64,000 nt of DNA. Origin: Platycnemis pennipes (taxonomy: Eukaryota > Arthropoda > Insecta > Odonata > Platycnemididae). Positions 22,705-34,122 of the stretch are shown piece by piece. Each line of letters begins with the position of its first letter. Positions within the stretch are counted from its first letter, which is position 1. Under the pieces are notes generated by a model. It did not search any database. It saw only the letters and a list, made by a program, of their open reading frames with translations, and was not told where the DNA came from. The position numbers and the translations under genes are program-made. The stretch covers positions 93,515,470 to 93,579,469 of the forward strand of contig OW121848.1 in the NCBI GenBank assembly GCA_933228895.1, given 5' to 3'.

Positions 22705-24690
22705 TATAATACATAATGATCACTAATTAATTATGTAATCTTCGTTTATAATACGTATTCTTCTTGAATGTTTTTCACTACATAACGGCAATTTTTTCTG
22801 ATATATGTTGCCGATGGTATCGCAGCCAAAGCTTAAACCATCATCATGGTTTACAAGACTCTGCTGTTGTCAGGAAATATCGGTGTGCAGTTCATTTTCT
22901 CTAAGTTATATCTTACCAATTACCTTGCGTGATGAATGCTCTCTGTATGTCTCAACGCTTTGATAAAATGCACTCCATTTCTCGAAAACCAATCCCTTGT
23001 CAATAATCGATGTCAGTAACGTGAGATATGCGTCATCGAGCCTTTTGGCATAGGAAAATTATGATAAAGAGAATCTTATTATAGAATCCTAAGACGGTGG
23101 CTGTTTGCCTGCTCGACGAAAAATATTAAACGGGTTTGAAAGGCCGAAAAAACAGCAATTTGGGTCTTAATGACTTGAAATTCGAATACGAAGTGCGACA
23201 AATAAAAACGTACAAGTCGGCAGAAATTTTATGCTACGCAGATTAAAATACCTTTATAATAGCCGCCCCGAGCATTTTCTATCGAATATGTCGCAGTAGG
23301 ATTATTTATTTTCTTTTAGTTTTTATGTTGTATGCGGGATATAAACTGAATCAATGTTTTAAGTGTCTTATTTCTTTCGAGCAGTAGTAGTTATTTCGAG
23401 GAGTTGACCGACAGGCAAGGTCATTCGCGTTATTACTTTCGAAATCGATTTATCTACCCAATCTGCATACGTTAATTCTTCCGCGTGTGTTGAATGAGCC
23501 TGAATGATCTCAATTCGTATAAGTAAAGACCGTGGAGTACTTCTTTTAACGATTGTTTATGCATATTCAGTGCTAAAAATGTCGAGTAATTTCATTTTGC
23601 AGAAACCATGAAAATTTTGCGTAAATTAAGCTACTCAATATTTATGATGGTGAAAATTTCCTGTTTGGCGATGGAGTTTCTTGAAAGGAAATTTACTTGC
23701 ACCAATCCAACCCGAGGTGGAGAAGTGCATCAAGCATTCAAATATTTCAGACGATTGAATGTATGTTAGGTCTTCCTTTGTGAGGCACGCTTTGCGCTAC
23801 ACATGGTGAAGTTTGAATGCGGTAATAACACGACAATGCCCATTTCAAGCGCGAGGAATCGGTTCTACTTAAGTCTGCTTTCACTTTCCAATGGATCGAC
23901 CTGTTTTCACGTACCAAAGTAGTTCCTAATCTCCAAAAGGTTTTGCAACTCATGGGAGATGATTTCGTCGTTATGATAGTTCTTTACCTGCTGCTCCAAT
24001 TGAAACGAGAAAATTACAATCATTGTCGAGTCCAACAGAATCGGACTGGAGGCGAGGTGGCCATTCAAACATATAATCTTGAGTATAATTTCGGTCGGAG
24101 CAAGTCATGGGCGGGAGTAGGTAGCAGGAATAAAATGATTGGATTCAATAGAAGTGCGTTGCTTCCGTGAAGTGATGAATTATCGGCGGCACAAATAAGA
24201 AAGGAAGAAGAGACAAGACCGAGGCGCTATATTTTTCATTACAGCTTCTGTTAAATTCGCTCTTTTATGAAAAAATATGTATCGATATGCAATTGGCGTT
24301 CAGAGCACCAATTCCCGATAAAAATAATATGTAGAACAGAGTGCATATTTTGAAAAATAATTATTTTCGAATATTTTGCTCAGAGGAAGGTAATGTCTCG
24401 TTGGACACGCTATGAAAATCGATAAATTGTCATCACTGGTCAAATATCTTAATATTGGTTAGATGTAGCCTTCAACTCTACTCTGCAATCGACTAGCCGC
24501 ATCTTACTAACATAATTCTCCTCTATTACAACTTTTTCCATTTGCTCCAACCACCTCTTCTGAGGAATTTTGTTACAGTTCTTCTCACTCGGTTGGTACA
24601 ATCTAAATAGTCACGTACTGGGTCTATAAACATTTGCTCATAAAAAAAGACTTCAGAGTCAATTTGAGTAAGTTTTCGGCGTAGAGAAAG
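22705..24690. other. unassigned AT-rich stretch
   Basis: No gene or repeat could be supported. Only a small palindrome (AAACCAT...ATGGTTT near 22837-22854) stands out. Confidence 0.3.
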
Positions 24691-24695
24691 GCAAA

Positions 24696-25077
24696 CAGAG
24701 ATAGGAAATAGCTTCTACTCATTCGGGCGTTACTTTGTATAGAAGTATAGAATAGAAGAAGAAGTACTTTGTATGAATAATAAATAAAACCTTTTGTACT
24801 TTTGCATCAAGAATTAAAAAAAAATATTCAGAGAGAAGATAATGGTTAGGGTCGGTGAAGTACGTTGGAAGAAATTTCACAGAGGTAACACACACTCCTC
24901 TTTCACAGAGATAGGAAATAGCTTCTACTCATTCGGGCGTTACTTTATAGAAGTACTTTGTATGAATAATAAATAACACCTTTTGTACTTTTGCATCAAG
25001 GATTAAAAAAAAATATTCAGAGAGAAGATAATGGTTAGGGTCGGTGAAGTACGTTGGAAGAAATTTCAGAGAGGTAA
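24696..25077. repeat. direct tandem duplication (about 190 and 175 bp units)
   Basis: A unit starting CAGAGATAGGAAATAGC and ending GGAAGAAATTTCA...GAGGTAA occurs at about 24696-24889 and again at about 24904-25077. The copies are almost identical. The first has an extra GTATAGAAGTATAGAATA-like insertion, which is itself a slippage of the TATAGAAGTA motif. The high identity implies a recent duplication. No coding content. Confidence 0.85.
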
Positions 25078-25079
25078 AA

Positions 25080-26380
25080 ACATTGGGTTTTGGAGAAAAG
25101 TGAAACTGGATTATTTTCAATGAACTGGGAAAAAGAAGAATGAGAATTTTGCAAGGCAAAAGCAATGGTAAAAAATAGGATAGTGTAGCGTAAAAATTAA
25201 ATTCAACTAGAAAATTATATCATTTTTGAATTAGTATGAACTTCACAGTTGCGTAATTGCCATCATTGCCCATCTGAAACAGACTTATAATCGGCGTACT
25301 GCTAATAATAATACTTCATGAAGACGAAGCTGGTGTATGGTGAAAGACGGAATGGTTTTTTGTTTTAATCGTCTTGAGCAGGAGGAGACACGTTAATGAA
25401 ATGGGTCTTCTCAAGCTGGGAGTTAACGGTGGGAATGTCTCGTACAGTGAGCGAACCCTTTGTGCAGTGCTTCCTTTTTTGCTTGCCATGCATTGTGAAT
25501 GTGCTACGTCTTGACGCAACGCACATTTACAGAAAAAAAACTATGAGAGAACAGCGCAACGGCTGCCAAAATCGCTTTTATAATTAGGTTGGTGAATTAG
25601 CATTATTACGCTGGGGAAGAACGTGGGAATTTATTCAGCTTTTCAATCCAATTAAAGTGTGCATGTTCTCGTTAGAGATGTTTCACAACTGTGAACTCCA
25701 AATTGCACAAGCTTCCCTATTTCAGAGGCCCAAGTAAAGTTTCGAGTTTTCCTGGGTAACGTAGCCGAATGGTAATGGTTTAATCTTAATCTTCCCATTT
25801 AATCTTCCCGTGCGCCTGCTGTTGATCGGATTACAATGGTTAACAGCCATCTACTGCTCCCGCGATTCACTTCTTAGGACGGCTTCTCGTAGGAATCACA
25901 TTATCATTTATTAGTGCGTCGTGTAGAGGTAAATTGTGGATCTCTTTCGAAGCTCTCTTCATCCTCTTGAAATTGGTTTGTCCCCCGAAAGATCAATTTA
26001 TAATTGCGATAGCTTTCGATCATAGCGTCGCGAAAGCTTTCGGATGGTCATCTTCCTTTTTGAAGCTGTAGTTTCCGACCTATGACAGGACCCTAAATAT
26101 TCAAGAATCTTTTAGCCATTTTCACTATTGCACTGGCATTCATGAATGACTTCTGAGTACGCTGAAAAATGTCTGAGAATAAAGGGTCTCATAGACCGGT
26201 AATTTGCCTTTAATGGCTTATGTGAAGTCTGATTCCGCCTAAAAAATTCCAACAATAAAAGACTGTAACGGCGAATGAGAGCTAACTCATAGTTCATTGG
26301 AAAAAACATTGTACATTTTCTTAATTGAAAATGAATTTCCACAAAGTTGAGACCAACAATTGAGCTAACTCATAGGTTTA
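25080..26380. other. unassigned stretch
   Basis: No supportable gene. GAGCTAACTCATAG occurs twice (about 26279 and 26362) just before the inverted-repeat insertion at 26.4 kb. Confidence 0.3.
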
Positions 26381-26383
26381 AAT

Positions 26384-26653
26384 ATTAAAGCTCTTAATGG
26401 ATTATATAGAATCAAGCTCACAACTTTGTGAAATCTCATCGTAATAGAAATAAAAACTGTGTTAAAATTTCACTGAGTGCATTTAAAAACGACCAGTTTC
26501 ATCCAACAGTGGACATCATCAGGTACACTATACAGATCTTTTCTCCCTTAGATCTGTATACTGTACCTAATGATGTCCATATGAAACCGGTCGTTTTTAA
26601 ATACACCCAGTGAAATCTTTACAAAGTTTTTATTTTTATTATTAAAGCTCTTA
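26384..26653. mobile_element. inverted-repeat insertion with 13-bp target duplication
   Basis: ATTAAAGCTCTTA is found at 26384-26396 and again at 26641-26653, a perfect 13-bp direct repeat flanking a 244-bp insert. Within it, arms at about 26443-26539 and 26548-26640 are imperfect inverted repeats. Matching blocks include TTTCACTGAG/TTTCACTGGG, TTTAAAAACGACC and TACAGATCT at the centre. Each arm carries a CTGATGATG...GAAAC-type motif (minus strand 26491-26522; plus strand 26567-26592). The direct repeat indicates insertion. The head-to-head structure resembles paired inverted terminal repeats, as some Penelope-like elements have, or a foldback MITE. Family assignment is inference. Confidence 0.7.
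26491..26522 (-). ncRNA. hammerhead-like motif (left arm)
   Basis: Minus strand: CTGATGA, one extra T, stem GTCCA/TGGAT (first pair G-T), loop CTGT, then GAA and ACTGGT, then C. It has the box order of a hammerhead core, but stem III is weak and stem I is only about two pairs. The right-arm copy has the better ACCGGT stem III but a CTAATGA box and a lost stem II. Confidence 0.25.
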
Positions 26654-27262
26654 CTTATTCTAAATTTGTATGTAGCGCCAGGATACTTAACGCATTGGTC
26701 CGGAAAACCAAAGGTCGTGATTGTGCCTCTGATCGAGGAAATTTCTTTCCTTTAGAAGTTTTCAGTGCATGTTTTCATTGTGTTTCATCTTAAACTAATA
26801 TTTTCGCTTAAGAATTCTGTCAACCATGTCTTCATTTTGGAAATCTTTCTTTTTTGTCGAAATTCTTCACAACCTTGTTATACTTTATGACTTCTTCGGC
26901 AGCTCGTCGTTTCTGCGGATTGTGCTTTGTTTTTTGGATCATGTTTTGCATTAGAGAGGCTCAGTACGATAGTCCAGTCCAAGTTGTTTCGATCGCTACA
27001 AACCCTTTCGTTCAGCGTAAATATTTTTTTTAAATGGATGACCCATAATAACAGCGATGTAACTTATTTCACATCCCTCAAAAGGATATCTCAAATGTCC
27101 CCGACCATTTATTTTGGGGGAACCAAAATAAATAGCTGACATCGAGCTTCTCTTCTTCCTTCTCATGTAGTTCACCATCTTCACTGAAAGTCTTAGCCTC
27201 ACAGTGCTAAGGACAAATAAAAAAGGGCCAATCAGTATTACTTACTTTTAATAATTTCAGCC

Positions 27263-27495
27263 CCGGCCTAACATAAAAGCATTAACTTCATTTTCCTGAA
27301 CCCATACTGATCTCAACTTGCCTCTTGTCTTGAATGCACTGTCTTATGATAGTAATAAATCTATTTTGATGAGATTAAGCCTATGAACTGATGTGACGCT
27401 CATATTTTCTTATCCCCTTGGTATCATTTCAAGTCCTTTTCTCGTGCTAAAAATCTTTGAAGATTCTTATTTTTCCGAGCTAGTTACATTTTTTG
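27263..27495 (+). repeat. dispersed repeat, copy 1 of 2
   Basis: CATACTGATCTCAACTTGCC, ATGCACTGTCTTATGATAG, GATTAAGCCTATGAACTGAT and CCCCTTGGTATCATTT are shared with 28768-29052. About 200 bases align with modest divergence. No coding content was recognised, so it may be a MITE or a duplicated intergenic segment. Confidence 0.7.
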
Positions 27496-27889
27496 ACTAT
27501 TTAAAAAAGGTTAGTTTCTTTGTTGAGTTAGAGGGTTCGGCCTTTAGGGAAAATATGAACCTTTTCTCTATTCGAAGGAGTAATCTGCCTCACAGATTTA
27601 CATCGTTAAAGATGGGAACGAGCGACATTTGACTTACAATTTTCCATACATTCAGGATAATCAGTCCGGCAATCTCCGCTCGTGGAACAGCATGTTGGAA
27701 GGTGCTATAGTACACTGATCTGCGTTTTGTCAAGTGCTACTCCTTTAGATACTCCGGTTATTGCCCTTATATCGCCATTACCTCTCCCGATACGACTTCA
27801 TGCATCATCGCCTTCCGTACATTTTTATATTTTGGTTCCAGAGGAATCGATTATCGGCTCACCATCGATAGAGAACAAATTGAGCGATG

Positions 27890-28150
27890 AATTGCGGTGA
27901 TCGGACTCGGACCAGCATCTCCCCCGAGCGATTTTCTCCACAAGCATCCGCATCCACAAGCGCTGCACTCTTTATTGGTTAATCGCGTCAATGGGGGTGG
28001 GGGGAGGCGTTTCGTCGTGGCTGGTTTTCACGGCCCCTCTCTCTCTCTTAAGTTATTTCTCGAGTTTGAGTGAGGAGGAACACCTCGTGGCGTTCCCTGC
28101 GACCCGAAGTGCAGTCGCTCTGCACGGCGTGGAACGCGATGCGCGCACGT
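27890..28150. other. GC-rich segment with (CT)n
   Basis: A short GC/CpG-rich stretch (TCTGCACGGCGTGGAACGCG, ATGCGCGCACG) follows a CT microsatellite at about 28036-28050. It could be regulatory, but no specific site is identifiable. Confidence 0.3.
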
Positions 28151-28464
28151 TGATCAACTAGGCCACGCTACCTGACGGATGGGGAGGAAGGAGGGAAAAA
28201 GGTAGTGCAGCACAGTTATCCTTAATGAAGAACTATTTGCCGTCCTTGCCAACGGTATAGGAAGCACGACTTTCCATTGGTGTTCAAGGACGATTCTGGC
28301 CGGAGAAGGAGATAATTTATTCTTCCTGCAGTTGACACATAGCACCGTGACAATACTGTTATCCTTCTTAGAAACTTTCGAATCACACGAAACGGATGGA
28401 AGGCTTTTTTTGTTGTTGCCCTGTACTTCTTTCGGTATTGAAATTTGTCCAGGATGAGCTCATT

Positions 28465-28765
28465 GTAGTTATTCTGGGGAGGCGACTGAGAGCAAAGATC
28501 ATTTGCTACATTAAAAGTTAATTTGGTGATTGGATAGAGTTAAGAACGTTACAGGGGGTGGGAGAAGAAGAAGTCCGACGCTTGTATTAGCCTACATACT
28601 CTTAACGTGAGGCGCCGAAGTGCCCATGGTTTAGCGTCCCATCCGATGGACGGGGTACTGAACTCGAAGCGTTCTCCACCCAGTACTCAAGAGGGGACCA
28701 GTTTGCAAATGAAAATACTTTCTGATGCCTGGAGTCGGACTCGGGTCCTCGGTATGGGAAGTATG
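28465..28765 (-). mobile_element. SINE-A copy, near full length
   Basis: The minus strand has a head with GACCCGAGTCCGACTCCAGG as B-box region, the core (GTTCAGTACCCCGTCCATCG, GATGGGACGCTAAACC, GGGCACTTCGGCGCC) and a 3' end with AGCAAATGATCTTTGCTCTC and GAATAACTACAATG. All modules are recognisable. It ends directly at the dispersed repeat beginning at 28768. Confidence 0.75.
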
Positions 28766-28767
28766 AC

Positions 28768-29052
28768 ATAAAGCGTTGACTTCTTTTTCCTGAGCCATAC
28801 TGATCTCAACTTGCCTCTGGTCCTGGATGCACTGCCTTATGATAGTAATACTTTCATCAAAATAGTAGGTATAGTAGTATGGTATTGTAGCTTTCATCGG
28901 CTTCCTTCCATCAAAATAGTAGTATATTTTGATGAAAGTAAGCCGATGAACTGATGTGCCGCTCATTTTTTCTGATCCCCTTGGTATCATTTTAAGTCTT
29001 TCTCTGGGGCCAAAAATCTTTTAATTTTTTTATTTTTCCGAAATAGTTATCG
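28768..29052 (+). repeat. dispersed repeat, copy 2 of 2, with internal snap-back
   Basis: Partner of 27263-27495. Relative to that copy it contains an extra block of roughly 60 bases at about 28852-28922. That block forms inverted repeats with its neighbour: TTCATCGGCTT (28893-28903) with AAGCCGATGAA (28940-28950), and CATCAAAATA with TATTTTGATG inside. The extra block looks like a reverse-complement copy of the adjacent ancestral sequence. Confidence 0.65.
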
Positions 29053-29689
29053 TGACCATGATATAAAAGCGTTGTTGCTACACCAATTCGATGTCTCGAG
29101 TAAACTTTCTACCCTTTATAATTCACCTTTTTTTCTGGCTCATCTGTGTCGGATATTTCGTTGTTTTTTAAATACCGTTCAATTTTTCCCATCTAGCATC
29201 AAAGTGCAGCTTTCTCTCTCTCCAATGCATTGCCACGAGGTTTGAAGCACGGAAGCCATATATTTAATGCCGCCATATATCTGGGCATTAGAAACTCGGA
29301 TTTTCACAATCCAAGCGAAGAACGATATTTCATGGTCTTCTTTGAAGCTAAGTTCCGTATCTCTTAGAAAGCCGATGCGTACCTACACTGCTACAATCAA
29401 ACGGGTATGCTGGTACAAAAGTGCCGTATTGGTGCGGGAAGTGTGAGGAAAGAGAAAAGAAATCCCATGTTCACCTTGAGCGAGAGATGTATTGATGATC
29501 CTCCAAGGTTTTCTTCTCCTTTTCATCTCCCGAAATATCCATAGCTCATGCATTACGTCGGAGCAGGAACTGCATTTTACTATCGTCGTATTAAAATTTA
29601 GAACCACTTACCTTTTGAGCGTGTGCGACTCTAACGATTTTAATTATTCCCATGGTGAAATGCCTGCGTTTTTGTCATCATCCGCTTGA

Positions 29690-30300
29690 GGCAGGATCCT
29701 AAGATAGGTTTGACGCAGCTCTCCACTCGATTCTCTTATCGGATAACCTCTTCAAATTCACATAATTCTTCTCTTACATACCCTTCACTACTTGCTCCAC
29801 GTTTCTCACACGTGGCCTCCCTTTTTGATTCTTTCCATTCACTTTTCCCTCGGCGATCATCTTCATCAGGCCGTCATGTCTCAAAATATGCCTGATTAAG
29901 TTGTTCCGTCTTTTTTTCAAAGTTTTTACGAGACATTTCTCCCACTGTTCTTTGGGTGTCTTCGTTTGTTGCTCGGTCGATCCATTTTATCTTTATCATT
30001 CTTCTTCAGCACCACATATTTCCAGCCTTGACATTTTCGCTGTTGTTATCGTCCATACCTCACTGCCATAAAGAAACATGCACCCGATGTTGGTGCTAGA
30101 GAAGTGTCTCCTAACTTCCAAGTTTCAATTTCAAGCTGAAAGCAGATTCTTCTTTCAGTAGGATTCCCTCTTTGCCGAGGCTCTTCTGATGACTATTGCC
30201 TTCTTGCTTCGTTCATTGCTAGTTATTCGGCTTCCCAGATGGCAATACTCGCTCACTCTTTAGCTTTTTCTCCCCAAGTTTATCGGCATTTTTATTGCTT
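29690..30300 (-). mobile_element. RTE-like LINE 3' end
   Basis: The minus strand contains, in broken frames, ASIAIWEAE and AMNEARRQ, then MAVRYGRQQRK-like text, KYVVLKKNDKDKMDRPSNK, RRHPK, and terminal pieces matching the DVREKNYxNLKRLSDKRIEW tail. The order and spacing match the fragment at 53.4-54.2 kb, so the two are copies of one subfamily. Multiple stops and shifts. 5'-truncated. Confidence 0.65.
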
Positions 30301-30304
30301 TAAT

Positions 30305-31770
30305 ATACATATTTCGTCAGTTCTCTAAATCGACCTGGGAATGTTAGAGTGTATGATGACTCTCCTGATCCTCGAGAGATTGCGCCTTCCCTCAGAGAGA
30401 AAACAGTGACCTAGAAGAAAAGGAGGCAATTTATGTGTCGCCACCTTTTTTGCGATGCATGCTAAACTCATGAATTTTCATCAGTCACGGATTCCTAGAG
30501 CGCTTATCATTGCAGCTGAGCGCGAATACATCTTAAACATTTGTGATTTTCCACATTACCATGAGGACAACCATATCCTCGGGTTAGGAAATATAAAAAC
30601 AAATAATTGGTGTGTTTTCACTGCTGATGTATCATGCTTCGAGGCTCATTGTAAATATTTTTAATGTGCTCACTTACATCTCTACTTCTGTATTCCTACA
30701 GTTGGATCATATTGTTCTCCGCTATGATTAGGTTATATCTTTCGCATGCCGGCAAGGTTCTCATCTCCATATATTCGGATAATTCGGCTAGTAAATTGAC
30801 TTGCTGTATCCAGCCAAAATTCGAATACATTACCTCCCATGCCATCTCCTCTCTTTTAACTTTTAATCCCGCTTCGTTAAATGAGTGATCCGCCTTAGAA
30901 TTCAAGATGAATCTTGGTTGACTCAGAAATTTTTTCGCTAAATTCGGTCCTGCCGAACTGGGAAATGGCCCGTAATTACGTACAACGGCTTCATTCTGCC
31001 ACCGTACTTGTTGTAAGACCTTTTTTTTTAGTTTCCCTTTTAATATCGAGAAGGGATTGAGTGATCTAAAATTCTATCAATTTTTTGTGAACAGAGTCTG
31101 CTTAAGAAATTTTATCGCTTTCAAAGAGGGAGTTCAGTTTACTCGTAAGAATGCCAGTGGAGACTATATTCTTGGAGCATTTACTAATCCATCAAATGAC
31201 GTCGACCTGAATTTTTCCTGTGTTCTGCTCTACCCTGTTCTGTGTTTCTCATACCCTAGCGATGATAGAAAAAACCTGTTTTACTATTTAGATTCGGTTT
31301 CTGAATTCCTTAAATTCCCTGCAGAGAAAATGAAAGATAAAAGACTAATTGCCCTCGCGTTGGCAACTCAACTCCAGAGAAAGGTTCCCTGCACCATAAT
31401 GTTCGCTCGCTATTTTTTTTCCTCGGTGCGACCACGCCCTCGCCTCGCATCAACTGAAACGTTAAAAATGCCTTACAAGTTTTTCCACAATCGAAGCGAA
31501 CTTCAAGGAAACGTTTTGCTGCATGTTAAGAATCTGTAGCTTTTCCCTTAACCTTTATATTGATCTCTAAGGTATCTTATGTTTTGAAAAGTGGGATTAT
31601 TAACGTATTCGAAAGGCATTTAGCCACTGAAACCAATGAATCTCTCTTCTTACGTTGTGGCTTCCTTGTAGTATCTGCTCTTTTCAATGAAAGGTGGCAC
31701 GTTTTCTTGCATTTTGTAAAGTTTTCCGAGAATTTAAGTTAATCACTTAGCACTATAGCACAAACTAACC
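30305..31770. other. unassigned stretch; one 160-codon frame without support
   Basis: The longest frame (31057-31539, plus) begins with TTG, not ATG. It shows no recognisable domain, no splice context that I can defend and no coding-like bias. I treat it as a chance frame. The rest is unremarkable. Confidence 0.3.
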
Positions 31771-31774
31771 AGGC

Positions 31775-32235
31775 GTTTATGAAGAAGAGACAACTACTGT
31801 GCTCCAAAGAACCTACAGCTACAAACAAGGAAACACTTCATCAAAACATTCGTATGGAGGGTGGAACTCTATGGATCAGTTACATGGAACATCGGGAAAG
31901 CAGACAAACGAAGAATTGAAGCCTTCGAAATATGGTGCTGGAGGAGAATATTGAAGATTAAATGGACAGATAAAGTGAGAAACGAAGAGGTGTACAGAAG
32001 AGCAGATGAAGGAAGGGCAATATGGAAAACCCTACGGCAAAGAAGAACCAGATGGATTGGGTATACCTTGAAGCACAGTGAATTAGTAAGAAATATAATA
32101 GAAGGGAAGGTACCGCGAGGAAGACCAAGGGACAGGCAAATAAAGAAGGACGTGAAAGAGAAAACATATCAGGGCGTGAGGTAATTAACACTAAATAGGG
32201 CAGAATGGAGGGCTGCAGTAAACCAATCCTAGGAT
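31775..32235 (+). mobile_element. RTE-like LINE 3' end, best-preserved copy
   Basis: A single frame runs RRDNYCAPKNLQLQTRKHF, IKTFVWRVELYGSVTW, EAFEIWCWRRILKIKWTDKV, RNEEVYRRADEGRAIW, TRWIGYTLKHSELVRNIIEG and RGRPRDRQIKKDVKEK over about 130 codons without a stop. It is the C-terminal region of RTE-like endonuclease/reverse-transcriptase proteins. The LYGS.TW, WCWRR..KI.WTDKV.NEEV and WIG..L.H..L...IIEG motifs are all in place. The intact frame suggests a comparatively recent copy. The RT domain itself is missing (5' truncation). Confidence 0.85.
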
Positions 32236-32251
32236 TGAAATACTGATAGAA

Positions 32252-32445
32252 GTTATGGTAGCTCAGGAGGTTGAGCTGCTCTCCTGAGTGGTCCAAGGTT
32301 CGATTCCGGGAGAGACCTTTGGTCGTGTGCAATTAAACTCAATGCTATACTGTTCTCTGAGCACCTTATGTTTCCTGGAAACCACTGGTTGCACAGGGAA
32401 AGGGAATGTTCCCCTTATTTTTTTATATTTTTATTTTAAAGAAAG
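32252..32445 (+). mobile_element. tRNA-derived SINE, full length
   Basis: It starts with A-box-like TGGTAGCTCAGGAGGTTGAG and has a B box AAGGTTCGATTCCGGG at the correct spacing. The body includes TGGAAACCACTGGTTGCAC and AGGGAATGTTCCCC, and it ends in an AT-rich T-run tail. Unlike SINE-A it has no CCGTCCGTCGGAT core, so it is a separate family. The tRNA-like fold is imperfect; not a tRNA gene. Confidence 0.7.
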
Positions 32446-32479
32446 AAAACCACATACAGCAATGATGCCATTTTATAGT

Positions 32480-34085
32480 GGTCAATAACAGTACATAAAT
32501 TTTATAACATATACAAGAAAAAAATAAAATAAAAGTAACAGGAAATAAATAGTAGGGAAGGCTTTTCTGGGGACAGATGCGAAATAGAAAGGCTTATGAA
32601 CGATTTAATTTGAAGTGCAAAGGGATCAATGTGTTGTGGGAGGGAGTTCAATAGAGAGGAGAGGCGGAAGAAAAGAGAACGTTTAGTAATCGAAAGTCTG
32701 GGAATGGGCATATTGAGTAAAGGATGAGAACGGGTGGGGCAGGAACTTTGAAGTTGACAAAGGAGAGCAAATCGGAGCAGTCGATGGTGGAATTGAGAAT
32801 ATTATAAATTAGTTTTAAGTAACTGTGAGTCTAAGGGTGCTAACATTAGGGATGGAGAGGGAGGAGAGAATAGTATTGGTGGACATGTTACGAAAATGCG
32901 GTAAAATATTTTTAACTATTTTAGCAAAGAAATTGCAGACACAGTCCAGAGATGAGAGATATAGGAGAGAGAGATAGGCAGGAATAGGTTAGAATTGGAA
33001 GAACTATAGAAGAAAAGAAGGTTCGAAGGGTTTGTGGGTCATTAACTTCAGTGAAACGATAGAGCAGGCCTAAGAGGGACATTGCTTTGGACCTTATGGT
33101 TTGTCTGTGTTGGGAAAAATTTAATTTACTGTTTGTAAGAATACCTAAGTCTTTGGATGTAGTGACACGTTTAAGGGAGCGATTAAGAACAGTATAATTA
33201 AATTGATGGGTGAACTTTTTTAGGGAAATGGAAATCACGCTACATTTGTCTGGGTTTAATTTAAGCTTCCATGCATTGCACCAATTTGATGTCTGCCGTA
33301 GGGCATCTTGTAGTTCATAAAATCGGAGGGCGTTTGAATGTTTTTGAAAAGTTTGCTGTCATCAGCGTAAAGTAAGGTGTGAGCTTGGGAAGGAGGCATT
33401 AGGGAGGCAAGATCATCAATATATAAATTAAAAAGGTACGGACCAAGGACACTGCCTTGAGGGACCCCAGATGTCAGTGGAGACCAGGGAGAAGAAAAAC
33501 CAGAAAGGATGACGCTTTGAGTTCGGTTGCTGAGGAAACTTGAAAGAAGATTTTTAAAATTACCAGAAATATTGAAACGTTAGCTAATTTTATGAAGGAG
33601 GAGGCTATGGTTGATGGAGTCAAAAACTTTAGAAAAGTTTAGGAAAAATGGTATCTAACCGTGTTTTGTTATTCAAAGAATTTACTGCATAATGCTGAAA
33701 AACTGCTAAGTTGGCCATGCACGAACGGTCCGGAAGAAATCCATGTTGATTTTCAGAGAGGTGAGGGGATGTGAAGTAATAAAGTCGGTTGAGGATTATT
33801 ATCTCAAAAACAGAAGAGAGGACTGGGAGTAACGATATGGGTCAATAGTGTGATGCTACGTTTTTGAACCAGATTTATGTACGGGGATAACATAAGCAGT
33901 TTTCCATGAAGACGGAAAGGTACCGAGGGAAAAACAGCGGTTTAAGAGTAAACTTAAAGGTATTGACAGGGATTCAGCACAATTGCGAATAAATATTGGA
34001 CTCAGGCCATCAGGGCCTGCGGAGCGTTGAAGGGGAATTTTGGGGAAGGGGAACTTACTCTTACATGCGAAGTCTACTCGCCGTT
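32480..34085 (-). mobile_element. Jockey-like non-LTR retrotransposon remnant with reverse transcriptase
   Basis: Read on the minus strand from 34.03 kb down, pieces of one reverse transcriptase appear in order: AGPDGLSPIFIRNCAESL, FPSSWKTAYVIPVHKSGS, NQHGFLPDRSCMANLAVF, the catalytic-box region AHTLLYADDSKLFKNI (about 33357-33390), SKDLGILTNSKLNFSQH, and a C-terminal SLLNSLPQHIDPF. GPDG, HGF..GRS-like and YADD are diagnostic of non-LTR RTs, and the overall pattern is Jockey-like. Many stops and several shifts make it a pseudogene. The endonuclease half is missing. Its upstream end meets the Tigger element at 34095, so either the LINE was already truncated there or Tigger split it. Confidence 0.8.
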
Positions 34086-34096
34086 GGGCTTTGGTA

Positions 34097-34122
34097 CCCT
34101 AAATTCCCAAGTATAACGCGCA
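34097..34122 (+). repeat. Tigger left terminal inverted repeat
   Basis: CCCTAAATTCCCAAGTATAA plus CGCGC matches the right end in inverse orientation, with one difference (TTCCC versus TTCTC). Confidence 0.9.

Noticed and set aside
31057..31539. 160-codon plus-strand open frame
   Set aside because: It starts with TTG, shows no domain or coding signature, and is of a length that chance can produce in 64 kb.
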